This document shows positions 40,038-51,570 of a stretch of DNA of 64,000 nucleotides, in pieces. Made by a program: the position numbers and the translations under genes. Every line of letters starts with the position of its first letter. Within the stretch, counting starts at the first letter, position 1. Source of the DNA: Oxyruncus cristatus. Taxonomy: Eukaryota > Chordata > Aves > Passeriformes > Cotingidae. Location of the stretch: NCBI GenBank assembly GCA_013399855.1, contig VXAY01001313.1, positions 1,411,084 through 1,475,083 on the forward strand, given 5' to 3'. The notes below the pieces were generated by a model that saw nothing but the letters and a program-made list of their open reading frames with translations, did no database searches and was not told the origin of the DNA.

Positions 40038-40092
40038 GGTGTTCTGGAAGCTTCTGGAGCAGATACTACTAATAGGTGACTTCCAGAACACC
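40038..40092. repeat. 13-bp perfect inverted repeat (hairpin)
   Basis: GGTGTTCTGGAAG (40038-40050) is the exact reverse complement of CTTCCAGAACACC (40080-40092); the loop is 29 nt. It contains a GGAAG..CTTCC pair and a GTTCT/AGAAC pair reminiscent of steroid-receptor half-sites. The stem is too short for a standard microRNA precursor. Confidence 0.8.
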
Positions 40093-43000
40093 AGCTGTGC
40101 AACTGGTGCCATACAGCCTGATATCAAGGCCTGTGTTCCTATCAGACAACCTACCTTTAACTAAAGGAGCAATGCCCAAGGGAAAAACAGTGATTAGGGA
40201 AAGAGGTGAAAAAGAGAGGAAGGGCAAAAATAGGTAGATGAAGGTGAGGCTTTGAGGCAGTAAAGCACTTCAACCACCTTCTGCTTCCTTTCCTCCTTCC
40301 TCTCCTCCCAGTTGCTGTAGGTACCTATCACTTCTGCATTTCACTTTTAATGGACTTTAGCTGTTCTGAACCCCTTTTCTGTGTAGGAAAGTGCAAACAG
40401 TAGAGGTTGCCACCAGTGCTATAGCAGTGAGTTGTAGTTGGCCCCACCGCAGAGCCAAGATGGGAAGGGGGCACTGGCAAGGCAGGGGCAGATGGGCATG
40501 GCTGGGCTGAGTAGCGTGGGACTGACACAAAGTCAGTAAATAAGATTTCTCACACCACCGTTATTTTATCGCATGTCCTGCTCCTCTGCTCTCCTTCAAA
40601 CATGTCAGACAGACAGCCTAGAAACTTTTTTCAAGAACCTTCAGGTCTGACCCCCAAGAATTCAGGTTGTTCAACACAAGCTACTGTCTGCCTCCCGAAA
40701 ATGACCACAGCAGGACCCGTGACAGGCTTGGCCAACGGACAGGACACAGAGTGCTCACCATGTCACTTGTCACTAAATGCTTGTTAACAACCGGCTAAAG
40801 TCAAGTTCCTCAAAAGCACCTACATCTTTCTGATCAAACAGGAAATACAAATCCAGGCACTTTGGCACACTGGGGGTTAGAGAGGATTAGGAAATCAACA
40901 GGCAGAAAGAGAAATTATTTCACTGGCTTTTTTCTTGCTATAACTTCAACTAAGGTAGACCAAATTGTAGAGAGCAGGAACTACTAAGACAAGTTCTCTT
41001 GCACAAACACAGATGTCGCTGCACAGGGAAGGGTGAGAGGACAGGGCACAGCTGTCCCTGTTGGCACAGGGCTGCACAGCTCCAGCCAAGATCACATGGT
41101 GTTCCCCTGAACAGCACCCGGGCATAGAAGGAGTGCTTCTGAACAGCCACAAGAATTCAGGAAAGGTAAGACAAAGGTACCTTCAACAGGTTAAAAGAAG
41201 GGAAGGAGCTGGATGGGGAAGTCAGCCAAATCAGCTTTGACATTAATGCAAGCTGTTGTTGTTCTCCCCACATGAGCCACCTCTCCAAAGGGCAAGAAGC
41301 CTGCGAGGCAGTTGCTTAGCTACTATACCTGGACTTTGTGCAACTCATAATACTCCTTGCCATCTGCTAACAGCATTTCATTGTAAGAGTTCCCAAATTA
41401 CCTGTACGTGCTGCGAGTGGTATCTTTTTCATGCAAACTAGCACAATTACTTAAAAAGCAAACTGCACTTGCTACCTGCACAAAAAAAATAGGGATGATT
41501 TCCAGAGGAACTTCAGAGCCGTAGAAAATTAGCCTCCCTTTCTGAGGAAAGGCAGGTCTCCTGGCTGTAAGCCAAGGTCATTTCTTATCAAAGAAGGAGA
41601 CACAGAGTGTGTGGAGAGATGCCTGTTTTCAAGGAGTCAACACCCCCTGGCATGTGAAAATAAACAAATGAGGATTTCATCTGACATCTCCTCTACTTTT
41701 TAGTGAAAAGAGAAAAAAAAAAAAGTTTTCCTGTGAGAGGCAGTAGATGCCCTATTCCATTTTCCTTCATGCAAGACAGTTTCAAGTGAGGTGTATTAAT
41801 TGTTTCTTCCTGTGTGTACTTAAAGAACTACATGTTCCCCATGTTTTAAATATACTGTGTGAAAGTGTGTGTGTACACAGGCAGTCACATGCATGGGTGA
41901 AAAGATTACTTTTGGGAAAGAGTTTCACCATGAACTCAGTATGAAACAGTCCCATGTTTTCCATCTGGACATATCTACCTACTATTAAAAAGGGTTGGAA
42001 AAGTAGAGCAGAAGAGGTGGATGGCCTTTAAGATTTTGGGAAAGATTGAAAAGTGTGGTTCTTTGTCAGTCAAGTAAGATCAGTGTTTGGAATTGACTTC
42101 TACAGATCTCAGGCCTGGGTGCCTTGAAACCAGTGGTCACTTCTTGTTTCTGTTTGACCTTGAGATCGTAATTGCTAAAGCAGCATCACTGTATTTCTGT
42201 TAGTAATTGGCAGTCACTGAGCTGAAGATGAAGCTAGCATGAAGACTGAATTACCACTCAAGTCTTATAACAAATTGGAAAAAATAGCTAACTAGCCCAT
42301 ATTACTGCATAAGAACTAAAGGTTAAAAATGGCAGCTTCTGCTCCTTGGGTTCATAAGTCACCTGATGCACTGAAAATAGAATCAGTATTGACTTTAGCA
42401 TGATACAGCCTATAGCAAAGACCTTCCCCAACTGTGAGGAGCTATTATACAAGAAGTTTTTTTCTTTCCTGTGTTTTATTTTAAATGTTGCATAAAATAT
42501 GCAATGTATAATGAAATGATGCTTGAATGCTTTACATGGGGTTCCGTGCTAATTCTGCAATTTTCTAAGGAACATTTCACAGCAGCAAAAACTGAAGTTT
42601 CTGTAGTTATATAACTCCAGGAATAGAAGAATCAGACCAAGAAAACAGGATGTATTTTGTAGAATTGAAAAAAGTGCACCTCAGACATTGTTTACCTCTG
42701 CTCAGGGAAGAAAGCCAGTTTCCACTGCACTAAAACCAAGAAAGCTAAAAGGAGAACCAATGGACTTCATCTGCTGTCTACTCAAATGCATTTGTAGTTG
42801 CAAGCCATAATCTACCACAAATAGCCACATTTAAAGAATGCAATTACACGGAACAAAGCTGATGACTCTTTCAGTGCTCAGAGATCATTAGAAAATGGTA
42901 ACCAGTTGCAACCTTTCTTCACACCAGAGAAATAAATTGATTACGTCGTCTGATTTTCTGTCACACATAAGTGGACCTGTGCTTATAAAACTACTCAAGC

Positions 43001-43744
43001 CTTCCACCTCTAGCCCTGATGTTCACAGGGCAGGCATACAGAAGGAAATAAGCTGGTTTGGGGATGCTGGGAGGCCCCAAGAACTCCATTTTCTGCTGCA
43101 GACAGTAATACCCAGTACAGGTGAGTAATAATTGTAACATCATTAGAGATGCACCATCTTGCCCCAGAAAACAGGTTACTGTCCAGAATTAGGGCTAACA
43201 AATGGCTTAACACACTAGTAGTGCATTAAGCCTAAATCCAACCCAAAAACCTAGTAAGACAGTTTCTGAATGAGGCTGAACTTGGTACACCTTCATTTTT
43301 TGCCATCTTCTTTCAGCAAAAGTAATACAGTTAACCCTGAAGGATCTCCTTGCCATTTGTTGCACAGTCTCTCACTTCAAAGCGAAGCAGAGTTTACAAC
43401 AAATGCTGTCCATCAGGTGGATTTCTAGTTCTTTTCCTTTCTAATGACTGAGTTTTTCATTATACATCCATCTCACCCAACAGAAGAGAACTTAAAGAAC
43501 CTTGGACTCATTTAAAAATGTTTTCTGCTCAAAGGTTGGTAACATCTCCGTGGTTTTCCAGGGAAACCAGACAATAGTTTAGGCCCCAAGTTTTACAGCA
43601 TCCCAAAAGAGTGAGCTTGAGTGACTCAAACCATAAGCTTTAGAAATTAAATTCTGAGGTGTTTGCTATCATTATCCAAGTATCTGTTCCATTTACTTGG
43701 AAGCAGCTATTCAATCTACTGCAGCCAAAAATGATTCCAGTGTC

Positions 43745-44412
43745 TTTTCCCAACTTGCTGCACCATGGTCTTCACCACTGTTACAGGGGATAATGGCATC
43801 GAGTCCATCCCCTGTTTCTCATGGGGTCCCTTCTCACAGGAGACAGCCTTGGATGAGCTTCTCCAGCGTGAGTCCACCCTCGGACAACAGTTCTTCCATC
43901 ATCTGCTGTCCTTTAGGGTCACAAATGAATTACACCAGCATAAATCCCTCACTGGGATCACATGTCCTACCCAGGACACTTGCTCCAGCACAGGTTTCTC
44001 TCTCCAAGGGCCACAGGTCTCCAGCAAGACTCTGTTTCATCTTCGGCCTCCCACAGAGCTTCCTCCGTGCACCCCCCTCTGCTCTGGCACTGGCTCCCTC
44101 ATGAGCTGCAAGAGGGTCTCTTCATTTCAAATCATCTTCCACAGGTGGAGGGTTTTAGTTTTTAAGTCTTTTCCCCTGCTGGAGGGGGAGAGGGCCTCCC
44201 CCCCGGGCCTCTCCTCCCCCCTCTTGCTACACTGACCTTGGAGGCTCCATTGCCACCTCCTGTTCTCCTCCGCTCTCCTCCAGGCTGGAATTTCTTCTGC
44301 ACAATTCATCTTCTCTTCCGTTTTCTTAAATATGTCATTCACAGACGCGTTACTAAAACTTGTGATTGGCTTTGCTCCGGAAATCTACCTGGAATTAACT
44401 ATTTTTCAACCC
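43745..44412 (-). mobile_element. Decayed endogenous retrovirus LTR (avian type, probably ERVL-like), minus strand
   Basis: Read on the minus strand, this matches the pattern of a common avian LTR family with internal imperfect repeats of the form cacgctggagcag plus a block of about 45-55 bp. On the plus strand, copies of the block appear as CTCCAGCGTGAGTCC (about 43861), TGCTCCAGCACAGG (about 43981) and related pieces. Toward the 5' side (higher coordinates) a promoter-like layout survives: a CCAAT box on the minus strand (44369-44365, in AGCCAATCAC) and about 31 bp further a TATA-like CATATTTAAG (44334-44325). The 3' part of the LTR appears missing below about 43750. No gag, pol or env sequence is seen beside it, so it is a solo or truncated LTR. 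The plus-strand open frames across it are chance readings of the repeat. Confidence 0.7.
44325..44369 (-). promoter_or_regulatory. Remnant LTR promoter motifs (CCAAT and TATA-like)
   Basis: CCAAT at 44369-44365 and TATA-like ATATTTAAG near 44334-44325, spaced as in a polymerase II promoter, inside the decayed LTR. Whether it still drives transcription is unknown. Confidence 0.35.
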
Positions 44413-47400
44413 CGGGGTGGGGACTGAAAACAACATTACCTCTAATTTGCAACCACTTGTACATATCAACGCTTTCACCTGTCTAAAAAATGAAGGTTTA
44501 TTGCACTAAGCTTGGCTTTGGAGCCCAGCTGAGGCACTCTCAAGAAACCAAGGAAGCAGCAATACTCTTACCTTGCCCAGAGCATGTCAAGCTACCACCT
44601 TAGAGAAAGGGACACAGGACAGCTACAGAAGTCACAATGGGCATTTAAGAAATACCAAGAAAAACTACTGCTTCCACCACCCATTCATACAGAGGGAACT
44701 TTATCCTGGAAATCTGGAGCTGCTGCATCTCAAAGATCAGTTCTCTTCCCTTAAACCAGCATGCTTGCTTGCAATAAAAGGTTAAAACCAGTCTCTCTTG
44801 GAGAAAACACTAAATTCCCCACTGGATTCACAGAAAGATTGTTTCAGCTAAGTAATTTCAAGCTTTTCAGATAGAGGAGTTACAACCAAAGGAAATGTTG
44901 CAGCAAGTAAAACCTTGGGAAAAAAATAAAAAAGTGTTACTTTTTAAAAATATTTAAATAAGTATTTTTTATAAAATGCTTTCAAAGAACAAAACCAAAT
45001 AAAATACTATTACAGATACGTATTTTCCAGATACCACGGTGGTATGGTCACAGCTTCATTACTGTCACAAAAAGCTTAATTGCAATAGACTGTTCCCAGC
45101 TCTATATACCTCTCACTTCCCATGCATACAGCAGTGTTAAACATAAAATAGAATGGCTTCTCTTCAGGAAGTGTAATTAAATAAAATGGGAATATAACTA
45201 AGGAAATGAGCCCTTTAAGATTCATTTAAGAAGCAGTACATTGGTGCTGGGAATCTATCAAAGACTGTAAATCCTGGCTGAAGAACAAGCATTGGGACTT
45301 CCAGAGAGATTGCTGGGAGTCTTTTTTCTTCCAGAGCAAATAAGTGATTGATAAAGGTAGACAGAAAATGCTACACCAACAGAGGGGCTTGAATACAGAA
45401 CCTACTCAGGGAATTTTAACACTCACTCTTTGGCTCCTATATAAGCAGAGTATTAGTTATTAATTGCTCCCTTCTCCAGGAAACAAGTTTCTTGCAAAAA
45501 AAGATAGGACCTCCCAGAAACACCAAGCTGAATTAGAGTTGCTGGGACCAAGGCTCTGCCTGCTCTTAAATGACCTCAGATTCAGTTGACCATTGGCTAC
45601 AGAATGAGTGAACCCATGCCACTTGTGGACAGAAGGTGACTCAGGTATATTTTCACTCTTTTACCTTCCCAGGCAAGAGCTGAAACCTCTATCTGTATAA
45701 TCCTCCCTGGGGATTTTTCCTCATTCTACACTGAAATTGGTTTTTTTCATGTTTAAGAACCATGATAACTCATAATACTGTACTGGCTCTATGTATGATA
45801 GGAATGGCTGAATTTTCTTAGTTCCTAGCCTGTGGAAGTAACCCACTATTTCCTTAGTCTCTAGCCTATGGCTCTGAATTCCATAAAAGGTCAGATTTCA
45901 CTGCCAACTTGGAAATCCTTTCAGCGAGATCACTCTGAAAAAAATTAATTATTTTAGTATACATATCTCTGTCCCCATTAACAACCAGCTTCCACAGTGA
46001 CCAGAAGGGCCAACTTTGCCATAGAGAGCTGCACTGGGATAGAGAAAGCAACAGCTATGAGCTATTTTTAGCTAGAAAGGAAACCTGAGTCAAACCAAGA
46101 GACAGATGGAGCAGTGACTCTTTACCTTGGCCAGGACAGGGAAGTGACAGCAGTTAACAAGCTATGAAGGTGGCATTTTGGTTTCTCATTCCAAGTAGGA
46201 GATGGTTCCCCCATCCAGCTCCCCCATAATTAACCTTTATAGCATAAAGGTTGTAAACTTTTAGACATGCCTCAAACTAAAGGAATCTGGTGACCTTGGT
46301 AGGCAACAGAGGGAACATGCAGAGGATAATTTCTGATATTCTGGAATGAAATTGTCATTACATTTAACTTGAAATGTTTCACCTTCCTTCCGTAAGAATC
46401 ACTGCTTTGTAAACCAGGGCAGGGAGTCTTCAGCAACAGCTGTCATGAAAGAGGCTTCATTCCTCAGATTAGCTACTTGTACAAATAAAAATATATTGCC
46501 TAGGAACTAGAAAGGGTTTACCGTAAACCCACAAATCATTTAAGACTTTTATTTAACAAAGAAAACATTGAAAGAATCTAGACACATAGTGACAATAACT
46601 AAAAAGATGGCAAGGTATGCAAGGTAGGAAGGCGAAGAAGCTTCAAATCTAAGCAGCCTGTAAGGATAACAAAAACACTTTCTAGCCTTCTCAGATTTTC
46701 AGCAGCATCTGACAAAAAAACCCTTCCACAAGATGACCATCAAGGGACAGATAGGCTGCTTGCCATTTTCTCTGCCTCAGCACCCTTGGCCACTCTTGAC
46801 TTAGCAGCACAAAGTGAGGTGTGGGTTGGATTCCGGCTGGAAACTCATAGGGACACCGAAGGATCATTACCCTTGCACTCTCCTGTCGAAGACCTCCATC
46901 TAGCAGTAAAAAAGCATGTTCTCACCACTACAATCCACCCCCACCACACATTCTTTTTGAAAGCACAAAGGTAACCATCAACAGAACAGTCACTGAAGCC
47001 ATGTGAAACAAATCCATTTTCTCCGCAGTTGTACAGGCTGACCTTTGCTCAAAGCTCTGCAGCCCAAACTTTCAGACTTCAGTTTGGGGTTTAAATACTG
47101 CAGCACGCAACACTGGTGATCCCCTGGGCTCCAGTCCTCAGCACACATTCGTCTCCTGGGAATAAGAGCTTCTGAAGTCTGCTGTAAGGGCTTTAACTTG
47201 GCTGCCACCTTTATACAGTTGTTTGAAATAAAAACACCACCACCACCACAAAGCCATCTGATTCAGGCTGGACAAATAACAGTTCCTGGAAACCAGTGCC
47301 TGCTTGAAACAGTTTCAGCTTTATCATGAACTTTATGTAAAAAAAATTATTCAGTGCATCACTCGAGAAGTGTGGTGAAGTGTCATTACTCTCTCCAAAA

Positions 47401-49537
47401 TACAGAGGAGCTCTGAGTGACAGGCCATGATTACATCCTTCCATAGAAGAACACAGAGAAAGGCAGTTTCTTTCTCAAATCCCTTCTCACAGGGAGACTG
47501 GCTCAAGTCTGAGCTAACAAATCCTTTGGACCAGAAATCTCCAAAGGATCCACTAACACGGTTCAGAGCGTGGGCAGAAGCTTTATGGGGTGGGAGACAT
47601 CTACAGACAGGGAAAAGACAGAAATTAAAGTGAGGGACCCACAGTCATGTACAGCTGGATCAAGGAAGGAGGGTCCTATTCAGTACTGTTTGCTACTCAT
47701 TTATCCCTCACCAGCAGCTTTCTGCATAGGCTCCAGGCCCACGAGCTGTGCATTGCTGCCCCAAGCAGAGACAGGCATGCCCAGGGGCACACAGCATCAG
47801 ACAGGAGCCGGGCAGGAGCAGAGCCTGCAGACCCTCTGCCCGCCCTCAGCCCTGCAGCTCAGTGGGCTCCCAAGGCTCTCAGAGGCAGCCCCACTGCAAC
47901 CTGCCAGGGAAGCCTTTGTCCCTGAGCAGGAAAACGCTCAGGTCTTGCTCTTTTTTTCCTAGTCCCCTCCTCCCAAATTACCAGCACGGTCGGGGCAGCA
48001 GGGTTTGTACAGGAATTAGTGCATAGGGGGGCCGGTGGGTGGCGGGGCAGACAAAACCCCTGCACTCGCCCCTCCATCTTTTCAGAAGGAAAAAGCCGTA
48101 CTTCTTAAATCTGGTGTCCTTTTGAAAGGGTCACAAAAGATGATCCAGTTGATATAACAAAGGCGCATTTTTTTTTTTTCTAAAAAGCTCTTGAAGCTGT
48201 TTCTCGAAAGTGCTTCTTAGTGTAACTCAGCTGTCAAGAGACAGTAGATCTTGGATTAAGAATGGATTTATCTTTTAGCAACTTACCTCTTTACACATGA
48301 CTAAAAGATGAAAAAAAAAAAAGGTGGAAGCAATTAGACAGTTTTCAGAGGAAGTGTATTCCAAGAAAAAGTATTTCCTAGCTTTCTAGCCAAAAATATT
48401 ATTTCAGTTTCATATTTCAAAAGTGAGGGTATCCATTCTGAAGCTCTAGAGAAAAACAACAGCTTTCTCTATACATAAAAAAAGCTCACGGATACATCTC
48501 AAATAGAAGTAAAAGATTAATCTGTTTCTGACAAAGGTAGGATTTATTTAATATACCATTAAATCACTTAGGTTTTTTTATTATTTAGTATTGAAAAAAG
48601 GAATTTCTGTATAAGAATAAATATTTCAATTAAAATCCACTGGGATGTGTCAGAACACTTCCAAACCTGTCTATATTTTAATAATGGATCAGTGATATAT
48701 CAATTGTTACATACCAATAATCCAATTAAAAATACATTCTTAATAAACAGTCTGGCCCAAAGCCAAATTTGCAGACTATTTAAACAAACTAATGGAAACA
48801 TTAGGTGCCAGGCTGCATATTTTGTTTTCTAATTAAGGTAGTATTTGGCCGACATAGAACCAATTTACATGTAAAAGCCAAACAATTAAAAAGGTCACAC
48901 AACTAAAACTTCAGCATTTCACACATGCAAATTTAACTACCCAGTAGAGAACAAATCTGCACAGCAAACAAGGCTGAGTTACACTGCACATGGAAGTACA
49001 AAAAGGAGCCAGAGACACGTACCCAGCCTGTGACTTCATCCAGGTCTTAAAACTGCCACAATAAAACTTGAAAAGAAGAAAAAAAAAATCTAACAAGATT
49101 AGAGAAGCTGGGTTATGGATGGTAGATAAAGATTCAAACCTGCCTTCTTCTCCTCAGAAGTTTACTGTCCTCTGTAACAGGCTGAACACTGAAGCATTCA
49201 CATATGGGATCAATTTTGGATTATTTTAGTTTACAACTTCATCCAGCACCGACCCCACGGGCAAGTCTGTGCTCGATGCTGGAGTGGTTCTGGTGAGTGG
49301 TGCCAGGACAATACAGAAAAGCAGAGCCAGTACAGCTGCTTTGTACAAAACCAACCTAAAGGATAGGCACAGGCCAAGGTGAGACATCTTGCTCACACTG
49401 ATGATTATTTAAATGTAAAACTATTAGTACACTGTATTTAAGGGCCCAAGTTGCAAATATTTACTAGCTAAACAGGGTTATCCACAAACATCTAAATTCA
49501 GATTTTAAAAGGATTTTACAGTTAATTTTCTGCTGAA

Positions 49538-49586
49538 TTTCCCCCCCCTCCTCGCCCTTCTCTCCCTCCTTTTTCTACTCCCTCAG
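49538..49586. repeat. Polypyrimidine tract
   Basis: About 50 bp of C and T with an 8-C run and almost no purines; capable of triplex (H-DNA) structures in principle. Confidence 0.8.
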
Positions 49587-50342
49587 CTACAAATCAGCCA
49601 GCAAGAATATAGGTATTCATGAAGTTCCCAAGTTACTTGGTGAAAAAATAAGTGAGTCTAGTGGAAGTCACATCATTTATGTGGGCCAGGTCAAATGTAG
49701 GAAGGAAAGGATTTTCATGCAGGCAAGTCCTAACAGGAAAAGCAAGGAGCAATTAGAAAGGATGGATAAGCTCTCCTGGATAAGTGCAGCTGGGAACGTT
49801 GAAGTACATGGGAAGGACAAAAGAAAAGGACTGGTCAGAAATTTCATCTCCCTATGGCAATAAGACAGACTTTCAGCTCCAGCAAATCTTGCTTACAAAT
49901 AAGTCATTATTCACCTGCAACCCCAGCAAAGAGTCATGCCTGGTGTGTAGGCATACAGAACATCATTGCACTGGGACGAGTGGAATGCTTCTCCTTTTCC
50001 ACTGCTTTTCTTTTCCTTCAGTTATAACCAGACAGGAGTTTTGTTCTGGATGGAAAATTCGAGAGAATTGCTAACTGTGCCTGTCACAGTGCAGAGGGGT
50101 CAAGCCTCGAGGTGACATAATTAGGCACTACATGATACATCACACTTCGTAGCAAATTATCCTCATTTACACCAGCCACAGCAATGCATCAAAGTTTTTA
50201 GTTTTCTGGGAAGTTGAGTAAGAACAGATCATGACTAAGTCACAAAAATGACAGATCCTGCAAGATACAAAATAAGTTGCTGGTGTTAAGGCTGAGACCT
50301 TGTGACCATTTTCTTTGGGACATTATTCTTCATCACAAGATC

Positions 50343-50382
50343 AAGAAAACTTACACAACCCACAAACAAACAACAAAAAGTC
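50343..50382. repeat. A/C-rich low-complexity tract
   Basis: CAAC/CAAA words; shorter and less regular than the tracts near 15.7 and 20.4 kb. Confidence 0.6.
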
Positions 50383-51501
50383 CAACCTTACAATGATCCC
50401 CCTCCCCAGTCTTCATATGACACAGGTTATCACAGCAACCTTAAAGATAAACACGCAAAGGAAAGCCAGAGAAACATTGCACATTTTGTCTCTCCCCCTC
50501 CAAAATAATAACACCCCCCCCACCAAATTATAGACATTTCCAACACTTCACAGCAAAACTAAAAATCTGCCAAAGAAACTAACACAACATTTTAATTCCA
50601 AGGTTTCCAGACAGGCAGACGGACCCTTTTTTATGTCCCATTCACTTTTTCAGCCGGATCAGTTCACTTACACAAGATAATTCTTTGTGCTCTTTAAATT
50701 ATTACACTTTGAATGATAGCTGCAATACAGCAAATACAGATAAAAATAAGTATTCCTTCCTATTCACATTGCAAGAGGTAACATTGCCTGTGTTTATATG
50801 CTAAGAAATATTGAAAAAATATGTATGCAATTTCAGAAGCTGCATGAATTATTGAACTAAATTAACCAAAGAATTCAAAATGCAAACAATATTAGCATAA
50901 ATAGAATAAAAGTAATATTTACTACAGTTTATTTAATGGCCTCTGCATCAATAGTCCTTCAAATGCACTTTCTCTATATGTAACATTAGGAGTGAAGTAA
51001 TAGCTGTTTATAGTGCTGAAAGGCAGCTGTATTGCTTTTATTTTTTAAGAGTTGGATCTTCTTGCAGGACTTAAAGTCTCTATGACCCACAGAGGTGGGC
51101 TATAAAGTTTACCCAATAGAAACCCAGCAAAGTAAACATTAAGTATGTGAAGAGTTGATGAACCTGAAACATTTTGCTTTTTCAGAATTCCACAAATGCA
51201 CATCTCTTTCTATATTGTGTGTTGAACCACAGCAAAGAGGATCCCACAGATGACCAAAACCCTGTGGTACAAGGCTCTGCCCAGAGACAGAACAAAGTGG
51301 CAAGTACTTCCAGGTGTCTTGGTCAATAATTGTGATTTAAAGCCCATTTGCAGGCTTTAAAAAAAAAATTGTGATTTTTTCCAGTATTCTCTCCTGGCAG
51401 AAGGATGCAAAACTTATCTGAAGTTTTCCAGTTATTAAGAAGAACACATATTCAAAATAATTAAATTTTTAAAACTGATGGAAGTTAACCCCTGACTAAC
51501 C

Positions 51502-51570
51502 ACCCCCCCTCAAAAAAAAAGAACCCCAAACCAACAAAAAGCCCCCAACCAAACAAAAAACCTCCCACCT
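51502..51570. repeat. A/C-rich low-complexity tract
   Basis: C runs, a 9-A run and AACC/CAAA words over about 70 bp. Confidence 0.75.

Larger units (their letters stand above)
33901..43744. other. Non-coding: no gene seen
   Basis: Unique sequence with one possible MITE arm, one hairpin and low-complexity tracts (listed). The interval 39000-39560 is AT-rich with TTAATTAG and several ATTA words and may contain a regulatory element. No coding exon is recognised. Confidence 0.6.

Noticed and set aside
43765..44235. 156-codon plus-strand open frame
   Set aside because: It reads antisense through the internal repeats of the decayed LTR and is not a gene.
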